Source: Isoetes taiwanensis
Lineage: Eukaryota > Streptophyta > Lycopodiopsida > Isoetales > Isoetaceae
NCBI GenBank assembly: GCA_021234155.1
Contig: JAJEKV010000156.1
Location: forward strand, 1,186,232-1,250,231
Length of the DNA stretch: 64,000 bases
Direction of reading: 5' to 3'
The stretch's first letter is position 1, and the number at the start of each line of letters is the position of its first letter. The position numbers and the translations under genes are program-made. Below, piece after piece: positions 32,758-43,624 of this stretch. The notes under the pieces were generated by a model that saw only the letters and a list, made by a program, of their open reading frames with translations, did not search any database and had not been told where the DNA came from.

Positions 32758-34488
32758 TCCAGCGTGGATCTGAGGCGCTAAGAATGATAATCTCATTCTG
32801 TGTCATGATAATCTCATTCTGTGTCATGTATTGTTAGCAAACTACAGGCCAAATTGCACAGGAGAAAATTTATAGCGCAAGTAGAAACTCATGAACCTGG
32901 TGATTTGGTTATTTGAACTCTACTATTTTCCATGGCTTTTCTGAATGTGGAGAAGCCAACTCTTGCTTGCTAGCCAGTGTCTGACTTTTGGCACGCAAAC
33001 ATTGATCAAGCAGTTTCCTCAGTGCTCCATAGTATGCAAATCCAAGAAAGAAGTATTCAAGAAAGTGTGCCATAGTATGCAAATCCAAGAAAGAAGTATT
33101 CAAGAAAGAAGTACATTCAGAGAAAAAGCAAATACAAGAAGTAGGTTCAGTGGAAAAGTTGAAATGGGTCCTAAGTTGAAATGGGTCCACTTCTTTAACG
33201 TACAAGCTCCCATTCTGGTGAAATTGAATCTTAACATTGTAAGGATCCAGAAGATGCAAATGGATCATACAAAAAGTTTATGAAAATAACATAATGGAGA
33301 GCGGATTCACCTTTAGCATCAGATCACTGCTGCAAGAGAAAAAATGAAGACGTCGCCCAGATCACTGCTACAAGAGACTGCAAGGGAAAAAATCAAGATG
33401 TCGCCCAGACGCTTGCATAATCAAGATGCCTAAACACTTGCAAAATCAAGAGGCCCAAAGTTGCAAGAGATGCAATGCAAGAACAAAACATTCTACCAAT
33501 TTTGAATTCAAAAGAGGCCCTCCATCTGTCTATACCCCATACGGCATAATACTTGCCAACGTTTTGTTTATTTCTTAATAAAAAACCACCACTTTTTTAA
33601 TTGCTTTTCTTGAATTGCTTTTTGAATTAGAATCCACGGAGGAGAAAAGAAGAAAGGAAACAGGGAGAAAAGCATTTGCATGCGACATCGCATGCAATAG
33701 CCATGGATGAGCATCAAGAATCTGTCATGGAAGAAATTGTATTGTAGCAAGCCCACGTTCTACAATAAACAAGAAGATGCCGGACAAATTGAAGGAGAGC
33801 AAGAAGAGAAAAGCAATAGAGATACTGGGCTCTGGAAGCACCCAGAAGAAGCGCCAACAACGTGAGTAATCTTCTACTTTGTTTCTTTACTTCTACTTTG
33901 TTTCTTTGGTGTTTCTTCCCTGTTAATCTTCTACTTTGTTTTTTTACTTCTACTTTGTTTCTTTGGTGTTTCTTCCCTGTTAATTAGTGGATGAGGTCAA
34001 AGTAAAGATATCTTACCGAAAATTAGATATATGTGTTTCTAGTTCGCTTTACATATTGTATCCACTGTACTAAGAAGTAACTGAAAGATAGATTGTCTAT
34101 AACTATAATTGGCCTTCATCATTGAGAAGGATATCTAAAAATGCTAAAAGACCTAATGGAAAGCTAATTACACCTTCTGAAGGCTGGCCAAGCACCAATA
34201 CAGACAAAGAGATAAATTATGGCTATAAAAAATACTGGCCTCACCATGTAAGTGATTAAAGAGACTTTGTGCTTTTGTTTGCTTGCAGTCTCCTATAATT
34301 TGATTTTTTCTATACGGACTCGAGTCCGTATTCCTTTTTTTACTTTATCAGTTAGAATATTTATCTTCATGGATATTAAGAATTATTTTAAGTTCATGGA
34401 TATTCCATGGATATTCTTCTTTTGATATATAGTGCTAAACAATGCCTCTGGATCTTAAGAAGAGGTTTTTCCTCTCTTTAAATAAGAT
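32758..34488. other. No gene; several short tandem duplications
   Basis: Tandem pairs: 21-bp unit at 32785-32826, 43-bp unit at 33027-33112 (CCATAGTATGCAAATCC), 56-bp unit at 33868-33980 (CTTCTACTTTGTTTC, with an internal half-repeat). 33340-33415 has an imperfect pair (GATCACTGCT, TCGCCCAGA). No coding region is convincing. Confidence 0.6.
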
Positions 34489-34840
34489 CACGGACTTAAG
34501 TCCGTGGACATAATTTTTCCTCTTCTTTAAATAAAATCACGGACTTAAGTCCGTGGATATAACCTCAGATCACGGACTTAAGTCCGGTGATGTTATTCCT
34601 CATTTTTAAATAAGATCATGGACTTGAGTCAGTGGAGGTTACTCCTCAATTTCATTTTTAAATAAGATCACGGACTTAAGTTTAAATAAGATCACGGACT
34701 TAAGTCCGTGGAGGTTATTGCTCATTTTAAAATAAGATCACGGACTTCAGTCTGTGGCCAATGTTTATTTATTATTAGGTGGCCAACGTCTATGGTGGGT
34801 TATTCCTCATTTTAAAATAAGATCACAGACTAAGTCCGTG
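34489..34840. repeat. Array of eight CACGGACTTAAGTCCGTG palindromes
   Basis: Full or decayed copies of the 18-bp palindrome start at 34489, 34538, 34571, 34617, 34669 (half), 34693, 34739 and 34824. They are separated by AT-rich spacers (TTATTCCTCATTTTTAAATAAGAT type). Related single sites: ACGGACTCGAGTCCGT at 34316 and ACGGACTCAAGTCCGT at 20093. Confidence 0.85.
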
Positions 34841-34858
34841 GAGCTTTAAGATCACGGG

Positions 34859-34926
34859 TTCTAGAGCTATAGAGATAAGGTGGACAAAATGGCCCTTGTG
34901 GGCATCTCCATAAATAGAAACATGCT
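34859..34926. repeat. 68-bp dispersed repeat, copy 1
   Basis: TCTAGAGCTATAGAGA followed by AAGGTGGACAAAATGGCCC and CATAAATAGAAACATGCT. It matches 35972-36039 with one or two differences. Copy 1 lacks the hairpin that precedes copy 2. Confidence 0.85.
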
Positions 34927-35221
34927 ACAAAATGGCCCTTGTGGGCCATTTTCAGGTTTACAGGTGCGAGCTGCTGGCTATGAAGGAACATGTTTGAAAG
35001 CAGCATCTTCATCAACCAAATCGCCAATACGATCGGGCCATCATGCATGTGTTGAGGACTATTCAGAAAGCATGATGAAAACAGCACCTTTGCAATCGAT
35101 ATCGTAAACACGACCGCATCATCATGATGTAAGAGCTATTAAAGAGCATCGTCTTCACAACGTACGTCATAAACACGACCGCGTAGTCCTGCAAAACGAA
35201 GGCATGAGTAATGCCAACAAC

Positions 35222-35500
35222 TCTCGATAGCCAACCGGCCCCATACCGTCAGCCCACAATAGCCAACTGGCCCCATACCGTCAGCCCATAATAAAACCAT
35301 GCCTGACCAAGTATCAACATAAGCCACCAAGGCTCTAAATCCATAAATCAGCCACCAAGGCTTTAAAACCAAAAAACAAGCCACCTAGGCTCCCAAGCCA
35401 TAAACGAAAAGTCACATATCAACATAAGTTACCATAAATGAAAAGTCACATATCAACTTAAGCTACCAAGTCTCCATAACCATAAATCAACGAATACAGC
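35222..35500. repeat. Short imperfect tandem repeats
   Basis: 33-bp pair (GGCCCCATACCGTCAGCCC, 35222-35290). Then repeated AAGCCACC-AGGCT and AAAGTCACATATCAACxTAAG units to about 35470. Non-coding. Confidence 0.65.
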
Positions 35501-35664
35501 AATACCAAAGTGGATCATACTAACAAGGCCAAGTAGGTTAACTGGAAATAATGATCTATGTATCAACAAAAAAAGGGGAAAGAGGGAGGGTGGGTGGGAA
35601 GTGAAGTGAGCTCAGGGAAATCTAGAATGGAGATGTGCACAAAAGCGCTGATGCAGGTTACATA

Positions 35665-35992
35665 TGTGCCAAGCTCCAAATAGGGTGAGTGCCTAGCTCC
35701 AAATAGGGTGAGTGCCTGGCAGTTACTAACCGCTTGGGACACTTGTCACCTATAGCTCTAGAAGGCCATTTACCTTCTATTCGTTGGAAACGAAGGTAAA
35801 TGAGACAAGGTGGACAAAATGGCCCTTGTGTGCCAAGCTCCAAATAGGGTGAGTGCCTAGCTCCAAATAGGGTGAGTGCCTGGCAGTTACTAACCGCTTG
35901 GGACACTTGTCACCTATAGCTCTAGAAGGCCATTTACCTTCTATTCGTTGGAAACGAAGGTAAATGTATCTTCTAGAGCTATAGAGACAAGG
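35665..35992. repeat. 164-bp tandem duplication carrying snapback hairpins
   Basis: Unit 1 (35665-35828) and unit 2 (from 35829) are nearly identical: TGTGCCAAGCTCCAAATAGGG at the start, then the hairpin. In unit 2 the hairpin is complete (35914-35984): 15-bp outer arms CTATAGCTCTAGAAG / CTTCTAGAGCTATAG, inner 11-bp stem CATTTACCTTC, loop TATTCGTTGGAAAC. Unit 1 has lost the 18 bases of the right outer arm. The 68-bp repeat follows unit 2 (35972-36039). Confidence 0.85.
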
Positions 35993-36039
35993 TGGACAAA
36001 ATGGCCCTTGTGGGCATCTCCATAAATAGAAACATGCTG

Positions 36040-36892
36040 ATACAGAGGCAGAGGGCAAGAGAATACCATTCTAGGAGTTTTGGTAGAGAGGATGCATTTT
36101 AAGAAGCACATAAGATGACTTTTAATACAATGTCAAAAGGACTCCAAGTCATGAGCCTAAATAAACTAAAGCTAGAAGAAGCCACATAGGAGCAGAAAGT
36201 GCATTTTCTGTATTTTAAGGTGTCTAGAGAAACATGAAAGGGAATACATAAAATGTCATAGTAGAAGAAAATAGAACTCTATCGACAAGCTTGGGACAGA
36301 CATAAGTCAAATAGACAAGAAAAAATAAGGAGAGCAATTGCGAAGAAGGGGAGGGGCAAGAAAGGTTTTAGGAAGGTAAAGAATCGATAATTGCGCTAGG
36401 GCATGGGTACGGGACAAACAAGAGGTAAGGAGGAGCTAACTGCATAAAGGTAAAGAATAGATAAATGCACTATCTTCTGGCTAAAAAGAATTGTGAAGAA
36501 TGCAAACAAGGGTGGGCAAGAACATTTCAAGTGCATTACAAGGTGTAGGGTACATCAACTACAGGGAAAACATACAAAAGATACGGCAATGAAGGTATGA
36601 AATGTCGTCAAAATAAAGCATGACTATCAAACATGGCAATAATGCATGTCTACAGCTATAAATACTACTGCATACAAGAACTCCATTACATACAATCTCT
36701 TCAATACAAATCTTATAGAGGCAACTATCAAAGGAGAAGAAAATTTAAAAGACAAGTTGTTTGAACAAGATATCAAGAGATGATCTGGAAAAATAACGAG
36801 GTTTAAATAACGGTGTCATATGGCGTTATCCTTGTTTAACCAAAATGATAAGAATTGGAAAGTACATTTGAAAGGAAGCATCCCTAAAATAT
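36040..36892. other. No gene seen
   Basis: AT-rich, with GGTAAAGAATxGATAA at 36376 and 36450 and GGGCAAGAA words. No supported feature. Confidence 0.5.
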
Positions 36893-38230
36893 CAGCAAAA
36901 TTCTGACAATATCCTCTCCTCTACCACTATTTTGCATTCTAATTTGCGACCCTCCTTCAAAATACGTCTGAAGCAAAGTAGAATGTCTTTGATGCTACCA
37001 CCAGGATATGTTCTCCCATCACACTTCATTATTTGTTGGAAAAATAGTTCAAGGTGCTTTGCAAACACTTGCAACAAGCAAACACCATATTAAAATCATA
37101 AAGAAGTGAATAATAAGAAAGAAAATGAATTTATTACATACATGCAATGGCAAATATAGTTGCCTTTTTAATAGTCCTATGATTCACCATCTCCATCCTA
37201 TTTAGATCCAATCCACGAAAAGCTCTCTTCTTACCTAACAAGGCATATACAAACTACATTATAAGACATAACCTCCAGACGCAAGCAGCCAAAAGGAAAT
37301 AGAAAATGATATAAAAAAGAAGCATTTTACCTCTTCCATTTTCATCTGCAGTTATGTTATTTTCCATCTCTGAAAGAATTGTGGCTGAAATTGCAAAACT
37401 AAATCAAGTAAATGGAAACTATATTATAATGCCAAAACATACAAACAAAAAATGCAAGCAACCAAAAAGAAAGAGGAAATGGCATAAAACAACAACATGT
37501 TACCTCTTGCATAATCTGAAATGTCGTTATTTTCATTGCATCCACATTATTTGGCATCTCTGAAAAGAAATTGGCCCCAAAATTATCAAGAAAATACAAA
37601 ATCTATGAATGCAACAACCTGTAATGCAAGCATCAAAAAGAAAGAAGAAATGACATGAAAAACCAGCAGGTTATCTATTAGACAGTCTGCAATATCATCA
37701 TTTTTATCTGCATTCATGTTATTTGGCACCTCTAAAATGTTTTGGCTTGGAAATCCAAGATCAAATCGAGGTGCTTCAGGAACCGCATTATTTCATAAAT
37801 CAAGAGCATGAAAATGTATAAAAGATCTCGCAAAAAACATGTAGAAATAAGCAAATCTTTGCAATAAAACAAGAAAGCCAAAAATGTCATACCTAATGAT
37901 GACTGGCTCTTGTAGAATCGTCGCCATAGCTGCCTTGCTATTCCTTTGCTGCATTCTGGCCTTGTTCTTGATTTTCTTTATCCCAAGATGTGCTTCAAGA
38001 TCCGCACTGTTTGATGAATCAAGAGCGTGAACATGTATGTAAATCTGCCAGAAACATGTAGAAACACACAAAATTTGCAACCAAAGAAAAAAAAAGGGAA
38101 ATTATGAACCTGCTAGCTGGCGCTTTCGAAAACGACGCCATAGATTGTTGTTGCTTGCTTATCTGCATCAGCCTTGCCAGCCTTTGATCGATTTCCCTTG
38201 GCAAATCATGGTCGGATCTCCCTCACAAGA
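36893..38230 (-). pseudogene. Decayed multi-exon gene, possibly tyrosine-recombinase (Crypton/DUF3504-like)
   Basis: Minus-strand pieces with splice-like borders. 38204 to about 38100 has LPREIDQRLARLMQISKQQQ. About 38000-37900 has SADLEAHLGIKKIKNKARMQQ. Three similar mini-exons (37740-37690, 37560-37503, 37375-37332), each begin after a CAG or TAG acceptor with MPNN/MENN-like codons and mostly end at GAG|GT. About 37230-37145 has RAFRGLDLNRM. A 61-codon frame (37077-36892) has LELFFQQIMKCDGRTYPGG then SIKDILLCFRRILKEGR. The last resembles the core-binding part of eukaryotic tyrosine recombinases related to Cryptons (pattern F..E....DG..Y...S......L.R.L). No catalytic C-terminal part is seen in the window. 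The assignment is tentative. Confidence 0.3.
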
Positions 38231-38349
38231 ACAATCGGCCGCCTCTGAACACTGAAACCCTTGCCGTCCAACTGAAACCCCTGTCGTCCGTGAACACAAG
38301 CATCAACCCCTTCTTTTTTTGTAATTAATCATTTCACCCAATGGTTTAA

Positions 38350-38453
38350 GGGAGGCCAACCTCCCCTTCATGGCGGTTATGCAAATAACCCTCTCGGCCT
38401 AATGGCCTCGAGGGTTATTTTGCATAACCCCCTTGAAAGGGAGGTTAACCTCC
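38350..38453. repeat. Long hairpin element hp2
   Basis: About 104 bp, arms of about 50 bases, apex GGCC-TAAT-GGCC. The right arm, read inverted (GGAGGTTAACCTCCC, GGTTATGCAAAATAACCC), aligns well with the arms of hp1. Flanks differ between hp1 and hp2. Confidence 0.85.
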
Positions 38454-38898
38454 TCATAAGCACTTGAATGTAACACAAAAGTAATGGTTGATCGAGTTTT
38501 TTCCGTGGGTCAACAAAAGGGTATAAGACATGTTCTGGGTATGTGTATTTGGCGCCGGCGAAGCCAACGCTGTGTATATTTCTGGAAGTTGAACCCACAG
38601 CACATATATCCTTTAACTTGGCCCGTTTCCCTCATTCACTGTAAATGCATTCGATAGAGACGTCATCATGTATATCATTAATTTCATACCTTAACAATCT
38701 GGTCCTCAAGTTTTAAGGATGAGATCAGATCTCAGCCGTTGATTGCAAGAGTGTTACCCACTAGTAACACATTTAATAGTGCATAAACACCTAGTTTGTT
38801 ATGCCAAATGGCTATAAACACCTAGCTTATTATGAAAACCACCATAAAACCACTACAAAGCCACAATAAAACTCTCGGGCCCAGGTTGTTAAGGCAGA

Positions 38899-38999
38899 TA
38901 ACACCCTAGAACTCGGGTGTTATGCCCTACTATAACAAACTCGGGCCTCCGGCCCTCGTTTGTTATAATCGGGCATAACATCCTCGTTCCAGGGTGTTA
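38899..38999. repeat. Long hairpin element hp3
   Basis: About 101 bp; arms TAACACCCTxGAAC, GTTATGCCC, TATAACAAAC, GGGCC pair over 49 bases with a few mismatches; apex GGGCC-TCC-GGCCC. Same design as hp1 and hp2, with a shared GTTATGC word. Common origin is likely but less certain. Confidence 0.8.
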
Positions 39000-39664
39000 T
39001 CCCTCTCATATCATGGGACTCCTTGGAGTTTAGGTTGGAAGTTACGGCCCTACTTTTGATTGCTTTGGGACTCCTTGGGGCTTAGGCTAAAAGTTAAGGT
39101 TTTACTTTTGATTGGTTTGCTTCTATGGGTTCTACTTTTTAATGCTTTGAATATTCTGCTTCTGCATAGAGAAGCATCTTCAAATGCATATTCAGGGTAA
39201 ACAGGTGGAGTTTGCAAGGCAAAAGTTTCATGTTATTCAGTCATACGCATCTTTTGTTTGCTATCTTTTGTATATATGCTCAGTGTTTAGATATCAATCT
39301 TTATGAAAAGCTACAGATAGCTCAAAAGCTTACCATCGGGATGTGACTTAATGCCCAATCCCCTGTTAATCACAAGCAAGGTATATGTAACCTAATGATA
39401 GGATCGGAACCATGTTCGTGAGATGGCAGTTTCTCTGGATATGAACTGGATAGGGCAAGGGTGGATGAGGAAGAAACATCAATTGAGATCAAAGTTTATC
39501 TTCCTATTTTTACAAATTCTTATCTAGTTTATCTCCTCTAATCATCTGTTATTCTAGTTCAGATATTCCCTCTATTTTCTTCAGATATCTATCGTACCTT
39601 AGTATAGATATTGTATTCAATTTGTTTCCCAACTATTGCAATTCTTTTAAATATTCCTAACCTA
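39000..39664. other. No gene seen
   Basis: A short imperfect pair (GGGACTCCTTGGxGxTTAGG, 39014 and 39067) and otherwise plain AT-rich sequence. Confidence 0.5.
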
Positions 39665-39985
39665 AGGTTAAGAATAAAGGAAGGAAGGAAGGAAGGAAGG
39701 AAGCATATTTTAACGTCCACGGAGGCCAACTGGCCTATGAGACGGTCAATAGCATATATCGGATAGTATCCAAACACAAAAGAAAACCACAAAAGCCCTA
39801 TACAATGTGTCTCTACCACTGGGGCGAAAAAACCCCCATGTGGGAGGAAAAACCCTTGTAGTAGGCGTTCAAATTCCCTATCTGGACACTCAAATTCCCT
39901 GTGTTGTGAGGGACTCTCTGACGGTGGAGACTTGTAGAATGTAAGAGGCGAGACATGCAACCATTGGCGAAGCCAGCAGTTGATA
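39665..39985 (-). mobile_element. 5'-truncated LINE fragment with (AAGG)n tail, family B
   Basis: Minus strand matches the 3' end of the LINE at 43625-45430: the end of ORF2 in shifted frame (INCWLRQWLHV against INCWHRQWLHV), the 3' region with paired C-rich and G-rich runs near 39830, and GGACGTTAAAATA just before a tail of CCTT repeats (plus strand AAGG, about 39673-39701). Only about 320 bp remain, a common product of incomplete reverse transcription. Confidence 0.75.
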
Positions 39986-40413
39986 AAAATCATTTACCTA
40001 CCCTCTAGACGTGTTACATTTTCTCCCATACTAAGATTTACCCATATCCTCATAGGGAGAACTCATCATCAAGCCCATGTCACACTTATTAAAGTTGTTC
40101 CAAAATTCTATGTCGAAGTAACTTGGGTTAGCTACGTCCAAGAAGACTCTTTCGTAGAATTGTAGGAGCAATTTTCTAACTTATATATATCGTCTGTTTC
40201 CTGTCTTTTGAACTTCCCTCTTGAACATCTTTCATACCCCTAGCACTTACAAATACTCCAACTTTGGTATGGCAAGCAAGATAGCCCACAAGCACAGAGC
40301 ACTTTTTTATTGTATTTACAATTCATTAGATTTTATCAGACTCCCTTTATACAATTGTTTAACTTCCAGGATTAGGCTTCGGTTAGCATCATGCTACATC
40401 CTTTATCAAGAAA

Positions 40414-43400
40414 CAAGGTGACGGTGCAAACGCACTAATGACTTGCGTTTGCACTAATAAAAAGCATCTTTCAAAGATTCCCTAAAATACCCTTAAATTC
40501 TGCCACTTTTGGGGGTTCACTTAAAAAAATGACCCTAAATTTACAATTGTATGTGCCATTTTAGGGGCCAAAATTACAAAAAAGTTGGCGTCTTATTAAT
40601 TTGACATCCCTAATTTAAGTATAAAATAAAAATCTAATTTAGGTGGTTTTGGGACACACATGGAAAGTGGGAAAATGAAAGAACCATCAGAATGTTGACG
40701 AATAATGAAGACTGAAACGTGGAAATAAAGCCGTATGCATTTCATATTGCTCAAGGAGAACGACAACATGCATTTCATTTTGACTAGAAAACCCAAAAAC
40801 ATGATTAAATATTTATATTCCATGCCACAAAGGAACATCAGTTTTTGCAAATAACAAGTAATCAAGAGATGTTTTTTGTTGGAGCATAAACTCCATTTTC
40901 TTGTTCACTTTCTGTAAATATGTTAGTAAGGGAAGAAACATCATCTGGTGCTACTAGTTCATCTAATTGACATAGACCTTCAAGAGAAACTGGATCAACA
41001 AATTCAGTGGAATCATCATTGATCTCGGTCGATAGTGATTATACCTCAAAACTTGTTGCACCCCAACATGAAGTTCCAGATTTTGTCAGACAGGTCCTAA
41101 AAATAACTTATGTATGTACAATATTTAACATTGGTATTTGTAACATTGGTATTTGTCTATGCGCGCATAGACAAACACAATTGCACAATGTTTAACCTTA
41201 GTATTTATCTATGCGCGCATAGACAAACACAATTTAGGTTCTTCCGAAAACCCAAGGTTTTGTGTAAGAATCGTAAAAAGAGCTTTTAAAAATATTGCTT
41301 GCCTAAATGCGTATATCTAAATCAGAGCTTATGACCAAAATCTAAAATAGTCACAAACTACTCTTTGTTGAGAAATGTTTAACAAGGTTCGGATCCAATC
41401 CAAGGTGCAGGTAAGGAGAATATATAGGTCAGAAAGGAAATTTTGGTAGGTAGTAGGCAAAAAGGGTAGGTCGAAAGAATGACTGGTAGGTAGTGCCTAT
41501 GCGCGCATAGGCATCCTATACGTGCATAGCATCAATGCGTTTTTGTAAAACTAGGGTTTTCGCAGCTCCAAGGTTCCGCCATTGTTCCGTTGAATCCGAC
41601 TGCTGCTTTTCCTCAGGTGCTCCGTTATCTGTTGAATCCAACTATATTTCTGCCACAGGTTCTTGATTTTTGCTGAGGTTCTTGGTCGATTGCTGAGGTT
41701 GGGCGCAGGTTTTGAGCCGATTGTCTGGGCTCACAATATCTGTGTTGGTCGGTTGATATTTGCTGCAGGGGCAATATTAAATTTAAGCCTGAGGTTTCAA
41801 GTGTCGAAGATCAGCTGGCTTCAGTTATAACACTTGTAAACAGTATTAGATTTTCCAGTCTATTCTAGCAACTCAGATTGCATCTTCATGTGCAAAGGCC
41901 CAATTATACGGTAAGATTATGGCAAATTTTGCAGATTATGGCAAAATATTGACCAAGATCCAGTTAATATTCCTCACTGGGCATTTGAGATTTCTCCAGT
42001 ACACTGATCAAAATCAGCATATGCAGATAAAGTTCAAGTAATTTGTCCTTGAATCATATGATAATCCGCTAATAAATGAGCAGATGCAAGCGTATCTGCA
42101 GATAAATGTTACAAATCTGTTAATCTGTTACATAAGGAGCAGATACAAGGGAAATGGCCTTACAAGTCTAGGCAAACTGGATGCCTGCAATAGAGCTTGG
42201 AAATGGAGTTACCCAATGGGTATGCAACACGAAGCACAATTCATATTCTGCAACCTGATCCAGTAATCTGTCTTGGCTTGGGAATGGTACTTGTAACATG
42301 TTTAACATGATACTAATGGAAAAATCTTACAGATTATATTATGGCGAAATATTGCCCAAAACGCATTTAATTTTCTTCATTGGTGTTCTCTGCATTCTGT
42401 TTGCCATGCTTTAAGTTACAGGCTCTTTCCCAACTTTAGCATATATTTGGCCACCTTGTGAATTCGGTAAGTTTTGGTAAGTTTTGATGCATAAAAATGA
42501 TACATGGTTTTCCGAAAATTGCTGCTAACACATAAGGATCCAGATCTTCTACCAAATGTTCTGGAGCTTAAGCATCAATGCTACAGTGTTATTAATTGCT
42601 ACTGATGTGGACTTGAAAAAAAATATAACCTTGCTCAATCCCATGTCAGGCACTTAAGGAAATTTCCTTGATTCAATGAAAGCATAAATGAAGAAGTTTT
42701 AAAATTTGTTGCTAAGAAATTAACTGCTGTTTAAATTTTGTTGCTTGTCTATGCGCGCATAGGCAAGAGCTTTCAACATTTGTTGCTTGTCTATGCGCGC
42801 ATAGGCAAATGATATACTTTGAACCTCTAGCCGTTTTATAAAAGTAGGTGCTTGCCCATGTGCTCATAGACAGGACGTACTCTTTAGAAACTCCTGGCCA
42901 TGCACGCATAGACAGGTATCTAGTTTTCTTCATTGTTTCTATGCATGCATAGGCATGTCTGTGTCTACTCTATGAGCTTTTATGCTTTGGTTTCTTATTC
43001 TTCCTTTGTTTAATAGTTTATAAATTTGGAAAATACTTTTATTTGCAAAGATGCGGCAAATTCAACTTGGTAATGCTTGTACACCAATTAAAACTTACAA
43101 GCAAAGCAAGGAATTTATATTTGCGTTTGTTGAAGCAAACACCTACCTCCTCTTGATATTTAATGTGTGCTAAAAAAGAACATTTTTTGAAGTGCCTATA
43201 TTATTGTACTGAATTATTGAAATATAACTTTGTTGTACGCGCGCATAGACATTCTTCCTTTCCTTTGTATTTTTGTGTCGTAAGAAAGTGCATCTTCTTA
43301 GTGTGTCTTAACACAAAATCTGTCGCCCGCTTTTAAAATTGGCCATATTTGGAATGCAAAACTGTCGAATTTACGTGTTTTTGAAAAAGGAATCTGCAAT

Positions 43401-43439
43401 TGCACCACAGGTCATTAGTGCGTTTGCACCGTCACCTTG
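40414..43439. mobile_element. 3.0-kb hAT-like non-autonomous element with palindromic subterminal repeats
   Basis: Ends are inverted repeats of about 29 bp starting CAAGGTGACGGTGCAAACGC (40414 on plus, 43439 on minus), matching with no difference that I see. Flanking octamers TCAAGAAA and TTAAGAGC agree at five positions, so an old 8-bp TSD is possible. CA(A)GG-type ends plus 8 bp point to hAT. No transposase is encoded. The inside holds nine palindromes of GTCTATGCGCGCATAGAC type in two clusters (41155-41512 and 42748-43250). The frame at 41007-41195 and others are short and unrecognised. Confidence 0.65.
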
Positions 43440-43624
43440 TTAAGAGCTTAATAGAATATTCTTAAACTTACCTGGTACATGAATCACACTAGTCTGGCCT
43501 GCAGGTTGATTCCCTTCAGTAGCTGCATATACATACATGGGCTCTTGAACTACTCCAATGGTAATTGCTCGAGCATACATGGGTTGCTTGCCTCGGTTGT
43601 TCTCTGAAGTATTTCCATCCTGCA

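Noticed and set aside
34489-34840. Palindrome array as a CRISPR array
   Set aside because: Spacing varies from 24 to 85 bp, spacers resemble each other, units are degenerate and the genome is a plant.
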